A stretch of DNA of 8,662 bases from Oscillospiraceae bacterium (GCA_009785875.1 WQUF01000459.1:1-8662), one strand, 5' to 3'. Shown: positions 1 through 5,450, counted from the stretch's first letter. A program made the numbers and translations. The notes: generated from the sequence alone by a model not told the origin.

Positions 1-13
1 TGCTTAAACTTGC

Positions 14-73
14 ATAATTGATTTTGCTGTGGAAACCAGTGCCAGCCAATGGTTTCTCACCAATAATTGATTT
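14..73. repeat. 11-bp direct repeat flanking a small hairpin
   Basis: The 11-mer ATAATTGATTT occurs at 14-24 and again at 63-73. Between the copies, GAAACCA (32-38) can pair with TGGTTTC (50-56) around an 11-nt loop. No T-run follows the hairpin, so it is not an obvious terminator. No reading frame here resembles a protein. The function is unknown, and the arrangement could be a decayed mobile fragment or a recombination scar. Confidence 0.4.
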
Positions 74-195
74 AAACTTGCTTAAACTTGCTTAAACTTG
101 ATTAAACTTGATTAAAACTTGATTAAACTTGATTAAAACTTGATTAAACTTGCTTAAAACTTGATTAAATTTGCTTAGAACTTGCTGAAAACTTG
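71..195. repeat. Tandem array of twelve 10/11-bp A-tract units
   Basis: Twelve consecutive units of the type (A/C)TTAAACTTG or ATTAAAACTTG, each ending in TTG, fill this stretch. Five are 11 bp and seven are 10 bp, so the mean period is about 10.4 bp. A partial unit lies at 3-12. Because an AAA or AAAA run recurs about once per DNA helical turn, intrinsic curvature is expected. All three frames contain TAA or TGA, so the array is not coding. There are no spacers, which excludes CRISPR. It lies upstream of the repeat element and promoter of the GntR operon and might affect transcription or serve as a binding array. That role is inference. Confidence 0.85.
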
Positions 196-220
196 CATAT
201 GGTTTAAAATCAATGATTAT

Positions 221-276
221 TAATATGTTCAAAGGTACCCCTGTCTTACAATAAATAACTATATAGTATGCAGGGT
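221..276. repeat. 56-bp repeat element, copy R1
   Basis: This 56-bp block matches 2827-2882 in direct orientation at 51 of 56 positions by manual alignment. It starts TAATATGTTCAAAGG and contains CCCTGTCTTAC, a conserved loop and GTATGCAGGG. The two copies bracket the three-gene GntR/DUF1648/CPBP operon. The conserved part extends beyond the stem into the loop and the left flank, which argues for a dispersed repeat or duplicated junction rather than two independent terminators. Confidence 0.8.
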
Positions 277-282
277 TTTTTT
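239..282 (+). terminator. Terminator-like hairpin with T7 tail in R1
   Basis: CCCTG (239-243) pairs with CAGGG (271-275), and the stem continues as CTTAC (245-249) against GTATG (266-270), with T244 bulged and one mismatch. Seven Ts follow at 276-282. This could end a plus-strand transcript arriving from the left of the window, insulating the GntR promoter that follows directly. Confidence 0.6.
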
Positions 283-290
283 ATATACTA

Positions 291-319
291 TTGACATTTC
301 TTGTTGTATCTATTATACT
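291..319 (+). promoter_or_regulatory. Near-consensus sigma-A promoter of the GntR operon
   Basis: TTGACA (291-296) and TATACT (314-319) are separated by exactly 17 bp. The expected start of transcription is near 326, giving a leader of about 30 nt before the AAGGAGGCG ribosome binding site (341-349). The strength suggests the operon is normally held down by a repressor, which fits the palindrome over its -10. Confidence 0.8.
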
Positions 320-331
320 ATATATACAACA
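302..331. promoter_or_regulatory. Palindromic operator overlapping the -10, probable GntR/YtrA site
   Basis: TGTTGTAT (302-309) and ATACAACA (324-331) form perfect 8-bp arms around a 14-bp centre that contains the -10 hexamer. YtrA-subfamily GntR dimers are known to bind palindromes of the GTGTA-N13-TACAC kind in their own promoters, so autorepression by the first gene of the operon is the simplest reading. The arms and position are seen directly; the identity of the binding protein is inferred. Confidence 0.65.
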
Positions 332-355
332 GCTACAACAAAGGAGGCGATTACT

Positions 356-754
356 ATTATCATCGAAATAAACACACAAAGTACGACACCAATATATGAG
401 CAGTTGCGTAATCAAATAGTGTTGGGCATAGCTTCAAATAAACTCTTACCGAGCGAAGCTCTGCCGTCGGTACGCAATCTCGCTGCCGATTTGGGAATTA
501 ACTATCTTACGGTCAATAAAGCATACACAATGCTTTGCGATGAGGGTTATATCGTGATCGACAGGCGTAAGGGTGCGATGGTGGCAAAGGCTGTGGCAAA
601 CGATGAAGTAGCTTTGTCAAAACTTTCAGAGCAATTAACGCTGACTGCTGCTGAAGCTGCGTGTAGAAATATGAGCGAAAACGATTTTATTTCATTTTGC
701 ATTGAATGTTACAAAAACGCAAAAGGCATACAAGTGAACGGAGGGATTATATGA
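356..754 (+). CDS. GntR family (YtrA-type) transcriptional regulator, apparent ATT start
   Basis: This is a short GntR-family DNA-binding regulator of about 132 aa. The winged helix-turn-helix spans residues 10-77, with family features IYEQLRNQI (13-21), LPSVRNLAADLGINYLTVNKAY (36-57, the recognition part) and a wing at DRRKG (69-73). A short helical tail of about 55 residues follows, the YtrA arrangement, with no ligand-binding domain. A TTG at 404 would be a canonical start, but it deletes the conserved IEI..TPIYEQ segment and has no ribosome binding site. The AAGGAGGCG at 341-349 is 6-12 nt before ATT (356) or ATC (359, 362), and no in-frame ATG, GTG or TTG exists there. I therefore place the start at ATT 356. 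The stop overlaps the next gene as ATGA. It probably represses its own operon through the palindrome at 302-331. Confidence 0.82.
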   Translation: MIIEINTQSTTPIYEQLRNQIVLGIASNKLLPSEALPSVRNLAADLGINYLTVNKAYTMLCDEGYIVIDRRKGAMVAKAVANDEVALSKLSEQLTLTAAEAACRNMSENDFISFCIECYKNAKGIQVNGGII

Positions 755-1941
755 GAGAGATGAATTTTTATTGGTTTTTAATAAATATTGTGATTGCGGT
801 TTTGTGCGGCACTTTAATACCACTCATACCGAAGCTGACTAGAAAGTCATTATTGTTCGGCATAAGAATTCCGTTAGAACAACACGCAAGCCTCGAAGCT
901 AAAAACCTAAGAAAACGGTACGCTCTGATCAACATAACCGGAGCGTCGATTATATTGGTGCTTATTATCATTCAATATGTAATTTTCCCCGATGTGACGC
1001 TTGTTTCCATTTTGTATTTTCCACTCTTATTTGCTGCGGTCCAAATGGCGGCATTTATTTCAAATTGGAAACAAGCCAAAAAGCTGAAAGAAGAGCGCGG
1101 CTGGACAGTATCCGGTTCCGTATTTGCCGATACGAAATCGTCCCATTCGCGTGGTAACTTATCTGAGTTACCGTGGATATGGTATATTTTAAGTTTTGTC
1201 ATTATTATCGCAACTATAATTATTGCACTTATAAAATATCCGGGTCTCCCAGACAAGATATCCGTGCACTTCGGCTATCATTGGCAGCTGAATTTTGGCT
1301 ATAATATACAGTCAAATGCTTGGTTGGATAAGACCTTGCTTGCGGTCATGATGTTGCCGCTGATTAATTTGGTGATCATGCTAATTATGTGGTTGGCAGG
1401 TGCTATGTTAGTTCGGGCAAAATTACAAATGGACAAACAGAACCCAGTGCTTTCCTTCATGCAGCATTGTATATACCGCAAGCGCATGGGACACAGTTTA
1501 GGGGCATTGACATTAGCACTGACAGTCATGATGACGCTGATCGAATTTATGTCTCTATATCCAGATTTGAATATTCCGGTTTGGTTATTTGTTGTTTTAC
1601 TGCTTGTTCCCGTTATAGCGGTGATAATAGTTACTGTTCAATCCGGTCAGGGGGGATGCCGAATAAATCTCAAAGTAACCCCAAGCAAGATAATCAGTGA
1701 TTTGAATGGACAAACCACGGTCGTTAATAATGATGATGGATGCGGCGACGATAAATATTGGGCAGTAGGTATGTTTTATCACAACCCAAACGACCCGAAG
1801 TATCTTGTTGAGAATAGATTTAGCATTAATATGGGGTTTAATTACTCACGTCTGCCAGTGAAAATTGGGGTGGTGGTGGTCTTAATGGTCTTTGTCGCAA
1901 TATACGTATGGGTCACGGTTTTACTGTGTTCTATTACATAA
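751..1941 (+). CDS. DUF1648 and DUF5808 domain multi-pass membrane protein
   Basis: This is a 396-aa integral membrane protein. Hydrophobic segments lie at about residues 6-27, 60-80, 85-103, 144-163, 193-218, 248-270, 275-297 and 371-393, suggesting eight membrane spans. Residues 155-200 with LPDKISVHFGYHW match the DUF1648 pattern (LPD..P.HF), a domain shared with SdpI-type immunity proteins. The segment YWAVGMFYHNPNDPKYLVE (336-354) followed by NMGFNYSR matches DUF5808. The start at ATG 751 has GGAGGG (740-745) at good spacing and overlaps the GntR stop, so the two are translationally coupled. A longer frame from 706 lies inside the GntR gene and is not needed. The exact biochemical role of the family is unknown. 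Pairing with a GntR repressor and a CPBP protein suggests envelope stress or resistance to a membrane-active peptide, which is inference. Confidence 0.85.
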   Translation: MREMNFYWFLINIVIAVLCGTLIPLIPKLTRKSLLFGIRIPLEQHASLEAKNLRKRYALINITGASIILVLIIIQYVIFPDVTLVSILYFPLLFAAVQMAAFISNWKQAKKLKEERGWTVSGSVFADTKSSHSRGNLSELPWIWYILSFVIIIATIIIALIKYPGLPDKISVHFGYHWQLNFGYNIQSNAWLDKTLLAVMMLPLINLVIMLIMWLAGAMLVRAKLQMDKQNPVLSFMQHCIYRKRMGHSLGALTLALTVMMTLIEFMSLYPDLNIPVWLFVVLLLVPVIAVIIVTVQSGQGGCRINLKVTPSKIISDLNGQTTVVNNDDGCGDDKYWAVGMFYHNPNDPKYLVENRFSINMGFNYSRLPVKIGVVVVLMVFVAIYVWVTVLLCSIT

Positions 1942-1957
1942 TGGGGGGAGATAAGAG

Positions 1958-2776
1958 TTGACAAAAGAAAAACGTGCATTGACGCTTTATCTGATTTTTG
2001 TGTTTGTGATCAGCGCACCTATCGAAGCATTATGGATATATTACGGACAGGCAGGCACTAATCTTGCTGCTCTGCTTATGCTCGTTCCTGCAATTATCGC
2101 TATCATCTTAAAAATTATTTTTTTTAGGAAACAAAGCATGCTGGGTCTTGGTGCTGGCAAACCGATTTATTACTTATATGCCATACTAATACCGTTAGCT
2201 TATATTGGACTGTCATACTTGCTATACTGGTTAATCGTACCTGGGACGTTTGCCGGTACAGGAGTTTTAGTTGATGCCATAACGAAAACAATAAACATAC
2301 AGAATCTACCTCTAGCTATAGCGGCTGTGTTTGGCGGAACAATTCTAGCGAACATACCTGTGACATTCGGAGAAGAAGCTGGCTGGCGTGGTCTGATGTA
2401 TCCTATCATGCATAAACTGTGGGGAAGGAACAAAGCACTCGTAATAAGCGGTGGTATCTGGGCTATATGGCATTTACCTCTGTTAATCGCTGGGGTTTAT
2501 ATGCCTGGTGCATCTGTTCTGTATCAAATACCCGTGTTCATCGTTGATATCTTTGCTATGACTGTAATTGTGTCATGGCTCAGGACTAAATCAAACAGTG
2601 TATGGCCATGTGTACTCTGGCATATTATGCACAATTTCCTTGATCAAAATGTATTTACATCCATGACAGGTGGTGCAACTAGAGCTTATTTTGTAAGTGA
2701 AACTGGGTTTATTACAACGTTATTTGCTGTCTTATTTGCGGTATTAATCCTTGTTTTCGGTAAATTCAATAAATAG
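1958..2776 (+). CDS. CPBP family intramembrane glutamic endopeptidase (CAAX protease/Abi)
   Basis: This is a 272-aa membrane protein of the CPBP (Abi, Rce1-like) family. All three family motifs are present: EEAGWR (139-144, the EExxxR motif), IWAIWHLP (167-174, with H172) and WHIMHNF (221-227, with H222, H225 and N226). Hydrophobic spans lie at about 8-28, 34-55, 70-93, 118-137, 158-180, 188-207 and 250-268. The start is TTG 1958, with GGGGGGAG (1943-1950) seven bases upstream and only 16 nt after the preceding stop, so it is the third gene of the GntR operon. Family members process prenylated proteins in eukaryotes, and in bacteria some act in bacteriocin self-immunity. No prenylation gene or bacteriocin precursor is visible nearby, so the substrate is unknown. 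Confidence 0.9.
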   Translation: MTKEKRALTLYLIFVFVISAPIEALWIYYGQAGTNLAALLMLVPAIIAIILKIIFFRKQSMLGLGAGKPIYYLYAILIPLAYIGLSYLLYWLIVPGTFAGTGVLVDAITKTINIQNLPLAIAAVFGGTILANIPVTFGEEAGWRGLMYPIMHKLWGRNKALVISGGIWAIWHLPLLIAGVYMPGASVLYQIPVFIVDIFAMTVIVSWLRTKSNSVWPCVLWHIMHNFLDQNVFTSMTGGATRAYFVSETGFITTLFAVLFAVLILVFGKFNK

Positions 2777-2826
2777 ATTGGCTAGACAACAACCTCCTCG
2801 TTAGAAATTCTAACTTTCTTACTTAA

Positions 2827-2882
2827 TAATATGTTCAAAGGCATCCCTGTCTTACAATAAATAACAATACAGTAAGCAGGGT
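2827..2882. repeat. 56-bp repeat element, copy R2 (terminator-like)
   Basis: This is the second direct copy of the element at 221-276, differing at 5 of 56 positions. Its stem is better paired than in R1: CCCTG (2845-2849) and CTTAC (2851-2855) pair with GTAAG (2872-2876) and CAGGG (2877-2881), with T2850 bulged. The tail TCCTTTAAAA is a poor T-run, so termination after the CPBP gene would be weaker than at R1. It sits between the convergent CPBP and Uma2 genes. A small separate palindrome, GTTAGAA/TTCTAAC (2800-2814), lies just before it. Confidence 0.8.
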
Positions 2883-2893
2883 CCTTTAAAATA

Positions 2894-3496
2894 TCATTGT
2901 TTTTTATCTACAATTTTTAAAATTTCCTTAAAATCTATGAATAAATCATCGAGAACGTTAATTTTAATTTTATCATTGAAATTATACTTCTGAATTTCTG
3001 GGGTATTTTCTCCATTTAAATAAACAATTATCTGATTTTTTTTCAAATCCACAATCCAATATTCTTTCACGCCATATAGCATATATAGTCCACATTTTTC
3101 AAAATAGTCTTTATAAGCTGTAGATTTACTTATTACTTCTAGAGCAAAGTCTGGCGTACCTTCATAACCTCTGTCAGTCATCTTGTCTTTGTCACATCCT
3201 ATAATTATGTCAGGTTGATAAATATTTTTGCAATGACCGATATCGTCACTGTATAAAAATATATTTGGATCCTGAAATACTTCGCAGGTTTTTCCTTCAA
3301 GATAATTGCCTATTTTTCTTGAAATATATCCGCATATCCTCATATGATTGGAGCTTGTATTGCCTGACATCATTACAATATTACCATCTATTAATTCAAA
3401 GTGCTTATCTTCGTTTTCTGGAAGATTGATGTAACTTAAAAATCCTTCTAATGAAATTTGTTCATTTTCTGAAAAATCTATTTTACTGATATTCAT
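2894..3496 (-). CDS. Uma2 family (DUF820) PD-(D/E)XK-fold endonuclease
   Basis: This is a 200-aa protein with the Uma2/DUF820 signature. FELIDGNIVMMSG (33-45) gives the conserved early E and G, YQPDIII (93-99) supplies the PD motif with D96, TPDFALEVISKST (114-126) has E120, and YGVKEYWIVD (141-150) is the family C-terminal signature. These acidic residues fit a PD-(D/E)XK nuclease core, and about 190-200 aa is the usual length. The start is ATG 3496, preceded by AAGGTGA (3501-3507). A frame extended upstream to 3553 would run into the ThuA gene and lacks a site. The gene follows the ThuA gene by 28 nt on the same strand but is visibly more AT-rich, suggesting separate arrival. The biological role of Uma2 proteins is not established. 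Confidence 0.9.
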   Translation of the reverse strand: MNISKIDFSENEQISLEGFLSYINLPENEDKHFELIDGNIVMMSGNTSSNHMRICGYISRKIGNYLEGKTCEVFQDPNIFLYSDDIGHCKNIYQPDIIIGCDKDKMTDRGYEGTPDFALEVISKSTAYKDYFEKCGLYMLYGVKEYWIVDLKKNQIIVYLNGENTPEIQKYNFNDKIKINVLDDLFIDFKEILKIVDKKQ

Positions 3497-3524
3497 ATTT
3501 TCACCTTTTTTAATTAAAAACTTA

Positions 3525-4205
3525 TTATTGATGTGCGCACCACTGCAATGCATTGCTTAAAGTTCGCTGATACTGCTTATTGAGCCAGACTTCCAGAAAA
3601 TGACCAGGTGTGAGGACACAGACTCTTCCATTTCCTTGGAAGCGCACAAAACCTGCTGGACAGATCCAAGAACGAGTGTTGTGGTAAGGATCTTCTTCAT
3701 ATTTACTTTGGCTTCCTTGTTGTGGAGAGTATGAAGCAATGAGAATATCCACATCTTCATTTAAAAGTTCCAATCGGTAATGCTCATCAGTTTCGCAAAA
3801 CATCTCCACGCCTTCAGTAATCTGGTGTGGCTTTATAGCTTGAACGGTCACAGGGCAACTATTTGGGTGATAGAGAAATCGACATCCCAGCAGTCGATCC
3901 AGTTTTTCTGTGTGTTTTCCTGTTACTATACCTGTATGTATGGCAAGTAGACCGCCTCCATTTTCCACATAGTCCACAAAAGCTTGCTGTATCGATTCAG
4001 TTTTCCAACTCGTATTATCCTGCTGGGACACTTCATCGCATTTACTCATAATGACGGCAGGATAGTCCTTAAGCATTTTGGAATCGAAATCATTTGCATT
4101 GGTGATGATATCAAATTTAAAACCTTGTTCTTCAAGCGGTGATACACCTTTGATGGGTATTTCACCAGGATGCCAGTAATCATCGCAGAGAAGCAGTATA
4201 CGCAT
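3525..4205 (-). CDS. ThuA domain-containing protein (glutamine-amidotransferase-like fold)
   Basis: This is a 226-aa protein of the ThuA (trehalose-utilization) superfamily, which has the class I amidotransferase-like flavodoxin fold. The N-terminal strand MRILLLCDDYWHPG is followed by YPAVIMSKCD (48-57), YVENGGGLLAIHTG (79-92, the G-rich turn and histidine), TDEHYRLEL (139-147) and the C-terminal GRVCVLTPGHFLEVW (193-207) with YQRTLSNALQW, all typical. ThuA-like proteins are linked to disaccharide or sugar-derivative metabolism, but the reaction is generally unassigned. The start is ATG 4205 with AAAGGAGAG (minus strand, 4212-4220). The gene lies 31 nt downstream of the truncated hydrolase and may share its promoter. 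No sugar transporter or dehydrogenase is nearby, so the usual ThuA context is missing. Confidence 0.88.
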   Translation of the reverse strand: MRILLLCDDYWHPGEIPIKGVSPLEEQGFKFDIITNANDFDSKMLKDYPAVIMSKCDEVSQQDNTSWKTESIQQAFVDYVENGGGLLAIHTGIVTGKHTEKLDRLLGCRFLYHPNSCPVTVQAIKPHQITEGVEMFCETDEHYRLELLNEDVDILIASYSPQQGSQSKYEEDPYHNTRSWICPAGFVRFQGNGRVCVLTPGHFLEVWLNKQYQRTLSNALQWCAHQ

Positions 4206-4236
4206 GTCGATCTCTCCTTTTTATATTTATATTTGT

Positions 4237-4614
4237 CTAATTAGAATCATCCATTTGTTTTTTACGAGCTTCTGCTAACGCAATTTCCAAAAGCGTGATG
4301 ATCTTTCTTGTTTGAGGATTGCTATGGCTAGGTATGCAGATATCAAAATCGTATTGTTTGTAGGTTTCTATCAGGCACTGAGAAGCTTGAATGTCTTTCG
4401 TCCACAATTGTGCTATTCCATCACTGACACCAAAGTTATCTCCGATATACAGGACTTTATCGATAGAATCATATATGCTTATACAATCCTCTGTGTGACC
4501 AGGTGTATGGAAAATGGTGATACCTTCCTCTGAGAATTGCAAACTGTTCTCAAACACCAAATTTGGTAGGCATTTATGAATTTCATCATCAAAGTATTCT
4601 CTGTTCTTCTTTTC
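4237..4614 (-). pseudogene. 5'-truncated MBL-fold metallo-hydrolase
   Basis: The frame is open from a TAA at 4615-4617 to the TAG at 4237. It carries the C-terminal half of a metallo-beta-lactamase-fold hydrolase: IFHTPGHTEDCISIYD (metal-binding His of PGHT), VLYIGDNFG (bridging Asp) and CIPSHSNP (last His). The N-terminal half with the HxHxDH metal motif is absent, and a full protein would need roughly 100 more residues. Homology-like sequence (REYFDDEIHKCLPNL) extends upstream of the only possible start, TTG 4560, which lacks a ribosome binding site, so this is a remnant rather than a short gene. The break coincides with a 14-bp sequence also found at 2815-2828. The remnant is unlikely to bind two metals or be active. 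Confidence 0.8.
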
Positions 4615-4623
4615 TTACTTAAT

Positions 4624-4653
4624 AGTATATACATAGATAAATGAAAATATCAA
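4624..4653 (-). promoter_or_regulatory. Candidate minus-strand promoter for the ThuA/Uma2 genes
   Basis: Read on the minus strand, TTGATA (4653-4648) and TATACT (4629-4624) are separated by 18 bp. This would start transcription near 4617, running through the truncated hydrolase into the ThuA and Uma2 genes. It is the best match in the AT-rich spacer, but such matches arise often by chance in AT-rich DNA. Confidence 0.4.
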
Positions 4654-4760
4654 TAATTTTATAACGGAATAGGATGAGGATAGAATCCTTATATAATTTT
4701 TTAAATATTGTAATAGAATCAGAAAAAATATGATAAAATAAATAAAAAGACTTATTCATC

Positions 4761-4790
4761 TGTTTAAAAATTCATTAAGTTGTCTATAAT
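4761..4790 (+). promoter_or_regulatory. Candidate promoter of the rpn remnant
   Basis: TATAAT at 4785-4790 is a perfect -10. The -35 is weak (TGTTTA, 4761-4766, 18-bp spacing). Transcription would begin near 4797, followed by AAGGGG (4807-4812) and the ATG at 4820. The surrounding 4615-4819 is AT-rich noncoding DNA between divergent genes, with a short AGGAT-AGA-ATCCT hairpin at 4677-4689. I see no gene in it. Confidence 0.5.
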
Positions 4791-5010
4791 GATAAAAACA
4801 CAAAATAAGGGGTATAAGGATGAGTAAGGTTAAGAGTATGTTATCTCCCATGAACGATTTGATCTTCAAAAAAATCTTTGGATCATCAATGAATAAAGAT
4901 ATTATAGTAAGTTTTCTAAGTTCTATATTAGATATTCCAAATGAAGAGTATGAATCCTATGGTATTATTGGCTTAGATTTTTGATTTCTACGAAGAGGGA
5001 GGAATTTGAA

Positions 5011-5406
5011 ATGCTTAAAGAAAAAGATCCTAATATAAAAAGTGCAGTGCTATTGCTTGAAGAATTGAGCGAAGATGATGAGATCAGAAGACTTGCAGAA
5101 ATTGAAGATATGGCAAGAAGAGATGCGTATGATAGGATTAGGACTGCCTCAAGAAAGGGAGAAGAACGAGGGCTTAGAAAAGGTAGAAAAGAAGGTAAGC
5201 TAGAAGGTGAAGCTAAGGGTAGGCTAGAAGGGATTGAAATAGGTGAAGCTAAAGGTATAATAGTTGGCAGACAGGAAGGCGAAGCTGTAGGTATTTTAAA
5301 GGGGAAATTAGATACAGCAGCAAGTTTATTGAAGATAGGTATGACAGTAGAACAGGTTGCTGAATTATCTAAATTAACCGTTGATCAAATAAGGGAATTA
5401 ATATAG
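5011..5406 (+). CDS. Possible surviving C-terminal Rpn product with its own start
   Basis: The C-terminal part of the broken rpn gene can still be translated alone. AGGGAGG (4996-5002) lies eight bases before ATG 5011, giving a 131-aa protein. It begins MLKEKDPNIK, has a helical segment with LEELSEDDEIRRLAEIEDMARR (16-37), then thirteen glycines spaced exactly four apart (50-98), then a short terminal helical region (LLKIGMTVEQVAELSKLTVDQIRELI). A TTG start at 4981 in the same frame would be longer but has no site. In E. coli, rpn genes are reported to encode a small C-terminal protein from an internal start that restrains the nuclease, so this frame could be an orphan antitoxin-like product. 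Equally, it could be untranslated debris. Confidence 0.5.
   Translation: MLKEKDPNIKSAVLLLEELSEDDEIRRLAEIEDMARRDAYDRIRTASRKGEERGLRKGRKEGKLEGEAKGRLEGIEIGEAKGIIVGRQEGEAVGILKGKLDTAASLLKIGMTVEQVAELSKLTVDQIRELI
5158..5304 (+). repeat. Four-residue glycine-periodic coding repeat in the rpn tail
   Basis: Twelve successive tetrapeptides of the form G-x-x-x, closed by a thirteenth glycine, are encoded in phase. The x residues are mostly Glu, Lys, Arg and Leu, ending in more hydrophobic units (GIIV, GILK). The 12-nt period is degenerate at DNA level (GAAGGT, GGTAGA, GGTGAA blocks). Tails of this kind are common in Clostridia Rpn proteins and vary in repeat number. They probably form an extended helical or self-associating segment. 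Confidence 0.75.
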
Positions 5407-5415
5407 AGACTTTTT

Positions 5416-5450
5416 AAGACAAATGCATCATTTATTGTATTTGTCTTTTA
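5416..5450 (+). terminator. Rho-independent terminator after the rpn remnant
   Basis: AAGACAAATGCA (5416-5427) pairs with TGTATTTGTCTT (5436-5447), a 12-bp stem with one G-U pair and an 8-nt loop. TTATTAAATT follows the stem. It lies nine bases after the rpn stop, separating this gene from the tRNA-dihydrouridine synthase. Confidence 0.75.

Larger units (their letters stand above)
4820..5406 (+). pseudogene. Rpn/PDDEXK family nuclease-transposase, core deleted and frameshifted
   Basis: The first frame (4820-4984, 54 codons, site AAGGGG) reads MSKVKSMLSPMNDLIFKKIF, then NKDIIVSFLSSILDIP. This is the typical start of Rpn (recombination-promoting nuclease, PD-(D/E)XK transposase-like) proteins, which are usually about 300 aa. 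It stops at TGA 4982-4984. Immediately afterwards, in another frame, comes the family C-terminal region: KREEFEMLKEKDPNIKSAV, ELSEDDEIRRLAE and a long glycine/charge-periodic tail. The central region with the PD-(D/E)XK catalytic residues is missing, probably 100 or more residues, so a deletion with a frame change has destroyed the nuclease. Rpn proteins act on DNA and have been linked to recombination and phage defence; this copy cannot cut DNA. Confidence 0.85.

Noticed and set aside
71..195. CRISPR array or coding repeat in the tandem units
   Set aside because: There are no unique spacers, units are only 10-11 bp, and all frames contain stop codons.
706..750. Longer N-terminus for the DUF1648 membrane protein
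   Set aside because: The extra 15 residues lie in the GntR gene, are highly basic and unlike the family, and ATG 751 has GGAGGG at correct spacing.
404..754. GntR protein starting at TTG 404
   Set aside because: It would lose the conserved N-terminal IYEQ segment and has no ribosome binding site, whereas a strong one lies upstream for a start at about 356.
1389..1700. Open frame of 103 codons inside the DUF1648 gene
   Set aside because: It is fully inside a convincing membrane-protein gene in another frame, with no ribosome binding site and no recognisable domain.
3497..3553. Longer N-terminus for the Uma2 protein
   Set aside because: It would overlap the end of the ThuA gene and lacks a site, while AAGGTGA precedes ATG 3496.
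4312..4533. Plus-strand open frame opposite the truncated hydrolase
   Set aside because: It has no ribosome binding site or domain, and the minus strand carries clear MBL-fold motifs.
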